The notes beneath the pieces were generated by a model that ran no database searches, was not told where the DNA came from, and saw only the letters and a program-made list of their open reading frames with translations. The position numbers were made by a program, and so were the translations under genes. Positions 20,112 to 23,092 of a stretch of DNA of 23,092 bases are shown piece after piece (the first letter of the stretch is position 1; each line of letters opens with the position of its first letter). The stretch is from a virus: positions 1 through 23,092 of the IMG/VR virus record IMGVR_UViG_3300027963_003677; one strand, written 5' to 3'.

Positions 20112-20275
20112 TAGTCAAAATACCCTTCTGCCCATAGGCCTTGTAGGAAGTCAGAGGCTTGTGTAAGGTTTCTGTGTAGCCAAGGATCATCGTCAGAATT
20201 CACGGTAGTTAGAGCAGATTCAACTGCAAGAACCATATTATCTAAATCATCTTTTTCATACCCTAGCATTGACAT
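20111..20275 (-). CDS. Small acidic hypothetical protein (54 aa)
   Basis: It starts MSMLGYEKDDLDNMVLAVES and ends FLQGLWAEGYFD, with HRNLTQA between. The chain is helical and acidic, without cysteines. The ending L-x-x-L-W-A-E-x-Y resembles the ending of the 59-aa protein at 15811-15990. One-base overlaps at both ends support it. No function known. Confidence 0.6.
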   Translation of the reverse strand: MSMLGYEKDDLDNMVLAVESALTTVNSDDDPWLHRNLTQASDFLQGLWAEGYFD

Positions 20276-20436
20276 TACTCACCCCAGTATTCTAAAATAG
20301 TATTAAGAGTCATATGCAGACGGCAGTCACAATCACCTGCATTCATCTCATCTATATATTCAAAGTGTTCTAGGTTATCCTCATAGATGGTTTGGACCAG
20401 TTCGTCAATACTGTAGGGTTTATACAGCGTATTCAT
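20275..20436 (-). CDS. Small hypothetical protein with CDC pair (53 aa)
   Basis: The ATG at 20436 lies within the upstream gene, behind GGAG. It reads MNTLYKPYSIDELVQTIYED and includes EYIDEMNAGDCDCRL and a final helix. The two cysteines are one residue apart and might bind metal or be simple thiols. It overlaps the next gene by one base. No family is recognised. Confidence 0.6.
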   Translation of the reverse strand: MNTLYKPYSIDELVQTIYEDNLEHFEYIDEMNAGDCDCRLHMTLNTILEYWGE

Positions 20437-20641
20437 CTTGAAACTCCTTAAAGTACCAGTTAAGAGATTTTACATTTAAGTCTAACTCTTGGTGAGGGTG
20501 TTTGTCAAGTACATAGTTTAGTGCATCCCCTGCGGTTTTAAAATCAGAGACACACCACTCGTCAATAGATACTTCCCAACAGTTAACTCCACCAGGGGAG
20601 CATGAGTAATCCATTTCATATATTTCTACTTTTAAGGTCAT
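20420..20641 (-). CDS. Small hypothetical protein (73 aa), leaderless-type start
   Basis: The ATG at 20641 follows a strong -10 by six bases without a ribosome site. The protein begins MTLKVEIYEMDYSCSPGGVN, has NCWEVSIDEWCVSDF, and ends NWYFKEFQDEYAV. It is rich in Trp/Tyr with three cysteines. The pattern suggests a compact beta-rich early phage protein. It starts a unit of five overlapping genes running to 19850. Confidence 0.72.
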   Translation of the reverse strand: MTLKVEIYEMDYSCSPGGVNCWEVSIDEWCVSDFKTAGDALNYVLDKHPHQELDLNVKSLNWYFKEFQDEYAV

Positions 20642-20647
20642 GTATTT

Positions 20648-20676
20648 ATTATCCTACAAACTGGGGAAAATGTCAA
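20648..20676 (-). promoter_or_regulatory. Consensus leaderless-type promoter before the 73-aa gene
   Basis: On the minus strand, TTGACA (20671-20676), 17 bp, GATAAT (20648-20653), then six bases to ATG 20641. CATTTTCCC follows the -35 closely, as in two other promoters of the window. Confidence 0.85.
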
Positions 20677-20725
20677 CTATCCGTAATGAGAAAATGGGAA
20701 AAATATCACCTCAACGTAATACAAT

Positions 20726-20743
20726 TATAACAAAAATGTTATA
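20726..20743 (-). promoter_or_regulatory. AT-rich hairpin between tRNA-Asp and the next promoter
   Basis: TATAACA (20726-20732) and TGTTATA (20737-20743) form a perfect 7-bp palindrome around four A/T bases. On the minus strand it lies just after the tRNA and contains TGTTATAAT, an extended -10-like sequence. It may help release the tRNA transcript or act as a second promoter. Confidence 0.45.
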
Positions 20744-20755
20744 CTCGGGCACCTG

Positions 20756-20829
20756 CGATCCCAACGGGACTTGAACCCGTAGCCTTTACCGTGACAGGGT
20801 AACGATCTAACCAATTGATCTATGGGACC
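20756..20829 (-). tRNA. tRNA-Asp(GTC)
   Basis: A complete 74-nt cloverleaf lies on the minus strand. It has a 7-bp acceptor (GGTCCCA with TGGGATC, one G-T), a GATC/GATC D stem, and a TTACC/GGTAA anticodon stem with loop CTGTCAC, so the anticodon is GTC. The T arm is ACGGG/CCCGT with TTCAAGT. The discriminator is G73. CCA is not encoded. It lies four bases after element A and downstream of the DUF932 gene, in the same direction, so it is likely processed from that transcript. Confidence 0.95.
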
Positions 20830-20833
20830 AGCG

Positions 20834-20860
20834 GAGCAGTTTTAAATCATGCTCAGGATT
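20834..20860. repeat. Conserved hairpin element, copy A
   Basis: GAGCA (20834-20838) and TGCTC (20850-20854) flank GTTTTAAATCA; AGGATT follows. The sequence matches copies at 22011 and 22697. It lies between the DUF932 stop and tRNA-Asp. The loop and flank are conserved, while the stem differs from copy B by paired changes. Confidence 0.7.
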
Positions 20861-20866
20861 TTTTTA

Positions 20867-21883
20867 CTAAACTAGTTGCAAAGTATTTTGCACAACATTT
20901 AGCAAACGATTTTTCTCTGCGTTAATTGCAGGGTCAAATCCAGAAGCAGCAGCAAACATGCTTTCGCTATTACCACCACGAGCAGAACGATACCAGTCTA
21001 AACGCTCAGTTAGTGCATTGAACGCACCCCAAGCATTTCCACTAATCATTCCGTTATATTCACCAGTATAGATATCGTTAATCATATCTACCTTGTTTTC
21101 CCATTTCTTTACAGCACCCTTAGTATCTAAATCAGGCTTAGGGTAAGCAGCAAGAATAATGTCATTGAAATCTTTTGCGGAGATTTCTTTTGCTATCATA
21201 GCGTGAGCCATCTTATCAAATTCGTCCATGTAAGAATTAGCCATGCCTAGTGCCTGACGAGCAACAGTTATTTTGCCCTCAGCAGTTTGTGTATGACGGA
21301 TTTTGAAAGATTGCTTTACGCCGTCTTTCTTGCGTGTACGATTGAGTGCAACATTAAGAGTATTAGCGCACACAACACGAACAGGTGTTATGCTTGCTTG
21401 AATAGCGATTGAGCCATCATGTGATGTGTTAATAAGTAGATAAGTTTTAACAACATCTGCCACGCCGTTAGGGTCTAATACAGTTTCACGCTCTAATGCA
21501 AGAGAGCCAAATACTACACGACCACCACGAATTGAGCCAGCAGTTTCCCAGCGACCCCCACCATCAAGAATGTTATCACCAAATGAAAACAAATCTTCAT
21601 TTTGTAGTGGAACATAACGCTCACCAACAATTCCCAAAACATCAGTTTGAGTTTTATCAGTAGGGTTAGTGCGAACTACATATTGGTATTGCTTATCAGA
21701 TACTAAACTAGATGGGATTTCTAAATCCTCTAATCTAACATTCCAATTATTTAAGTTAGCAGCAACTAACATTTCGTTAGTATTTTTCTCAGTATCAAAT
21801 ACAGTACCAAGATTGTGCCATGCAGGTTCACGGAATGATGCAAAACTTACCACACCGTTTTGAGTTTCTAACTCATGAGCCAT
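20867..21883 (-). CDS. DUF932 / phage-plasmid-like TIGR03299 protein (338 aa)
   Basis: The ATG at 21883 follows AAAGGAC. The protein begins MAHELETQNGVVSFASFREP and continues AWHNLGTVF. It has LGIVGERYVPLQNEDLFSF, GSIRGGRVVFGSLAL, TSHDGSIAIQASITPVRVVC and NTLNVAL. These are hallmarks of DUF932/TIGR03299 proteins, which are found widely on phages and plasmids and whose biochemical role is unknown. The length fits. It has a strong promoter of its own and is followed by hairpin element A and tRNA-Asp. Its GC content and codons seem closer to a typical actinobacterial gene than those of the glycan island. Confidence 0.9.
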   Translation of the reverse strand: MAHELETQNGVVSFASFREPAWHNLGTVFDTEKNTNEMLVAANLNNWNVRLEDLEIPSSLVSDKQYQYVVRTNPTDKTQTDVLGIVGERYVPLQNEDLFSFGDNILDGGGRWETAGSIRGGRVVFGSLALERETVLDPNGVADVVKTYLLINTSHDGSIAIQASITPVRVVCANTLNVALNRTRKKDGVKQSFKIRHTQTAEGKITVARQALGMANSYMDEFDKMAHAMIAKEISAKDFNDIILAAYPKPDLDTKGAVKKWENKVDMINDIYTGEYNGMISGNAWGAFNALTERLDWYRSARGGNSESMFAAASGFDPAINAEKNRLLNVVQNTLQLV

Positions 21884-21909
21884 TTTTGTCCTTTCGGTTG
21901 TTTTAACTA

Positions 21910-21938
21910 AGTTTAGCAGTCATGGCAGACAATGTCAA
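21910..21938 (-). promoter_or_regulatory. Strong promoter of the DUF932 gene
   Basis: On the minus strand, TTGACA (21933-21938), 17 bp, TAAACT (21910-21915). The predicted start is near 21903, with a short leader and AAAGGAC ribosome site. The -10 region TAAACTTAGT is shared with the 19820 promoter. Confidence 0.87.
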
Positions 21939-22010
21939 CTAGGATTAGGGAAAATGGTTTAATCTTCTTAATTGGGATAAAACGGACATTTCGGGCCCCT
22001 CGGGTTTTTA

Positions 22011-22040
22011 TGGCCAGTTTTAGATCGTGGCCAGGATCTT
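22011..22040. repeat. Conserved hairpin element, copy B
   Basis: TGGCCA (22011-22016) and TGGCCA (22028-22033) pair around GTTTTAGATCG; GGATCTT follows. Loop and flank match copies A and C. The stem is GGCCA/TGGCC where the others have GAGCA/TGCTC, so both partners have changed together. It lies 22 nt beyond the 165-aa gene's stop. Confidence 0.7.
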
Positions 22041-22059
22041 TTGATAGCCCCCTATCAAA
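22040..22059 (-). terminator. Perfect hairpin after the 165-aa gene
   Basis: TTTGATAG (22040-22047) pairs with CTATCAAA (22052-22059) around CCCC, an 8-bp stem two bases beyond the gene's stop on the minus strand. No T run follows. It also contains one GGTTTGATA copy (22053-22061, inverted) like those in the 16-17 kb gap. Confidence 0.5.
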
Positions 22060-22061
22060 CC

Positions 22062-22559
22062 TTAATTCTCTTCAATTGAAACATCATCTACAGTAAAGTC
22101 TCCGTCATAGTCATATGAACTTACTTCTGCGTCAATGGTTACATTGCTTAGGTCAAAGTCTTCAACCTCATCCAGTGGCACCTGTATTGTTCCGCTGAAT
22201 GTAACAGTTCCGTATACGCTAATCTCCTTCATAGGATTAATAGCAAAGTGTTCTGCTAGCGCTTTTAAAACTTCTTCTTTGGAATAGTTTGGATCATACC
22301 ATTCAACAATGTGCTCTTCAAGCCACTCAATGTCACCACGCCGCTCTGCAGCCAATGCAGATGATCTTGCTGCATACTCTCGTGACTTATGAAGTTGCCA
22401 TTCAATCTCAGTAACCTTATCAGTCATGAATGTTGCTGCTGGCTCTTCACCTAGTTGCACACCATGTGAAGGTGTAAGTTCAGGTATATACTTGTAGGTC
22501 ACAAGTAGGTTGGGATTATAAGAAACAGTTAACTGATCTTGTAACATTACTTCGCTCAT
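22062..22559 (-). CDS. Hypothetical phage protein (165 aa)
   Basis: The start is set at ATG 22559 because it has AAAGGA seven bases upstream. A longer in-frame reading to 22613 would run through the promoter. The protein begins MSEVMLQDQLTVSYNPNLLV, then has a helical stretch (VTEIEWQLHKSREYAARSSA) and an acidic C-terminal beta-rich part (DLSNVTIDAEVSSYDYDGD). A similar layout (helical coil, then an acidic beta domain) is common among actinophage early proteins, without a known function. Promoter and Crp-like palindromes lie upstream. Confidence 0.75.
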   Translation of the reverse strand: MSEVMLQDQLTVSYNPNLLVTYKYIPELTPSHGVQLGEEPAATFMTDKVTEIEWQLHKSREYAARSSALAAERRGDIEWLEEHIVEWYDPNYSKEEVLKALAEHFAINPMKEISVYGTVTFSGTIQVPLDEVEDFDLSNVTIDAEVSSYDYDGDFTVDDVSIEEN

Positions 22560-22584
22560 TAGGGGTTCCTTTTCTGTTAATACA

Positions 22585-22613
22585 ATAATATCAGGATGAT
22601 TGGGAAAATGCAA
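22585..22613 (-). promoter_or_regulatory. Promoter of the 165-aa gene
   Basis: On the minus strand, TTGCAT (22608-22613), 17 bp, TATTAT (22585-22590). The predicted start is near 22578, leaving an ~18-nt leader that holds AAGGA. CATTTTCCC overlaps and follows the -35 as at 20671. Confidence 0.75.
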
Positions 22614-22645
22614 GTCCAGTTCTTAATTAGTCTCACATAATGGTA

Positions 22646-22661
22646 TGTGATTTAGATCACG
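22646..22661. promoter_or_regulatory. Crp/GlxR-like palindrome, with overlapping half-site
   Basis: TGTGATTTAGATCACG matches TGTGA-N6-TCAC(A/G) with one mismatch. A third half-site, TCACA, lies at 22633-22637, making a TCACAT/ATGTGA inverted pair with the same TGTGA. The palindrome centres about 75 bases upstream of the predicted start at 22578. Confidence 0.55.
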
Positions 22662-22670
22662 TTGCCTCGG

Positions 22671-22686
22671 CCCCGCTTTTGCGGGG
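22671..22686 (-). terminator. GC-rich hairpin (CCCCGC/GCGGGG)
   Basis: A perfect 6-bp stem around four A/T bases lies downstream of the 56-aa gene, next to hairpin element C. No T run follows on either strand. A U-less actinobacterial terminator or an RNA stabiliser is likely. Confidence 0.5.
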
Positions 22687-22696
22687 AATTAAAAGA

Positions 22697-22726
22697 TGAG
22701 CAGTTTAGAACTCATGCTCAGGAGTC
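22697..22726. repeat. Conserved hairpin element, copy C
   Basis: TGAGCA (22697-22702) and TGCTCA (22715-22720) pair around GTTTAGAACTCA; GGAGTC follows. It matches copies A and B in stem position, loop and flank, with a one-base longer loop. It lies ~50 nt beyond the 56-aa gene's stop. Confidence 0.68.
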
Positions 22727-22776
22727 TTATCTCAGGAATAACCTAGCAATTAAGCCAAGTGCTTATCAGAGATAAA

Positions 22777-22947
22777 TTATTTAGTTGTGCTTACCATAGC
22801 AAGGCGTTGTGCGCCATTTGCTAACTTTAGAGATACTCTAGTAAGTTTAGAGTTAATTGGTGAGAACTTTACAATTCTACCAGTTACGCCTGTTTTACTA
22901 GTGGTGAATAAATCACCGATTTGATATGTGTATCCGCCTAGTGTCAT
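22777..22947 (-). CDS. Small hypothetical protein (56 aa)
   Basis: The ATG at 22947 follows AAGGA at good spacing. The protein begins MTLGGYTYQIGDLFTTSKTG and then VTGRIVKFSPINSKLTRVSL, with LKLANGAQRLAMV, an SH3/KOW-like small beta-barrel pattern. It lacks cysteines and a membrane span. The function is unknown; small beta-barrels of this type often bind RNA or DNA. It has its own promoter and a long 3' region with two hairpins. Confidence 0.7.
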   Translation of the reverse strand: MTLGGYTYQIGDLFTTSKTGVTGRIVKFSPINSKLTRVSLKLANGAQRLAMVSTTK

Positions 22948-22986
22948 GATTTTCCTTTTCTGTTATGGTGGTTTGCTTACTTACTT

Positions 22987-23015
22987 AGTCTAACATTTTT
23001 TAGGGGGGAAGTCAA
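22987..23015 (-). promoter_or_regulatory. Promoter of the 56-aa gene, within a GC hairpin
   Basis: On the minus strand, TTGACT (23010-23015), 17 bp, TAGACT (22987-22992). A 7-bp hairpin (GGGGAAG at 23005-23011 with CTTCCCC at 23021-23027) covers the -35 and could end the upstream transcript or serve as an operator. Confidence 0.78.
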
Positions 23016-23041
23016 ATACCCTTCCCCACCTAATTATCTAA

Positions 23042-23092
23042 TTAAAGATAACGAGCAATAGCGTTATAGGTGCTAGTGCTAACTGTTTCCTC
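23042..23092 (-). CDS. C-terminal end of a leftward gene (start outside window)
   Basis: The minus-strand frame is open to the window edge and ends at TAA (23042-23044). Only the last 16 residues are visible (ending STSTYNAIARYL), so no family can be given. The short A/T-rich tail and promoter hairpin that follow agree with a gene end here. Confidence 0.6.
   Translation of the reverse strand, partial: EETVSTSTYNAIARYL

Noticed and set aside
21992-22009. Terminator at the GGGCCCCTCGGG-TTTTT stretch
   Set aside because: The arms pair over only three or four bases and no plus-strand gene ends here.
22560-22613. Upstream extension of the 165-aa protein to a TTG at 22613
   Set aside because: It would translate through the promoter -35 and -10. 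The internal ATG at 22559 has a proper ribosome site.

Overview
This window looks like part of a tailed-phage genome, or an integrated or metagenomic copy of one, that infects an actinobacterium. The phage evidence is dense, overlapping small genes, a holin-like protein, a DUF932 protein, a structural-gene remnant at the left edge and phage-style tRNAs. The actinobacterial evidence is a WhiB-like [4Fe-4S] protein, leaderless-type promoters and Crp/GlxR-like operator palindromes. The DNA is clearly AT-rich, so an AT-rich freshwater or marine actinobacterium (acI/Nanopelagicales type) is a plausible host. That host assignment is inference.

Layout. (1) 1-4563, plus strand: the tail end of a structural or maturation gene, then a tight string of small genes. 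They include a SLOG/DUF2493-like protein, WhiB, a fused APS-kinase-like P-loop plus HxGH nucleotidyltransferase, a DUF2061 membrane protein, a pyrimidine-dimer-glycosylase-like protein, a XapX-like membrane protein and a holin-like protein. An intrinsic terminator closes the string. (2) 4579-6916, plus strand: a glycosyltransferase, a sugar-nucleotide epimerase and a third putative glycan enzyme. (3) 6900-14777, minus strand: a convergent run of coupled genes with several glycosyltransferases, a PIG-L deacetylase fused to a methyltransferase, two more methyltransferases, a dehydratase and another GT-A enzyme. Blocks 2 and 3 form a ~10 kb glycan-building and glycan-modifying island. (4) 14802-16315, minus strand: a secreted protein with its own promoter and a chain of tiny genes, one apparently using an ATT start. 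(5) 16316-17386: a ~1.07 kb gene-free stretch carrying nine exact copies of a 9-mer (GGTTTGATA), further degenerate copies, and a plus-strand tRNA-like cloverleaf with anticodon CCG. (6) 17387-23092, minus strand: early-type small genes, the DUF932 gene and tRNA-Asp(GTC). These sit in transcription units with near-consensus sigma-70-type promoters (all with 17-bp spacers), Crp-like palindromes and a recurring hairpin element downstream of three genes.

The genes suggest an early/regulatory region (right), a nucleotide, repair and lysis-associated block (left), and a central module that could remodel host surface glycans or decorate the virion. The least explained signals are the repeat-rich gap, the three covarying hairpins, the ATT-start gene, and the shared -10-to-ATG spacing that predicts leaderless mRNAs at four or five genes.
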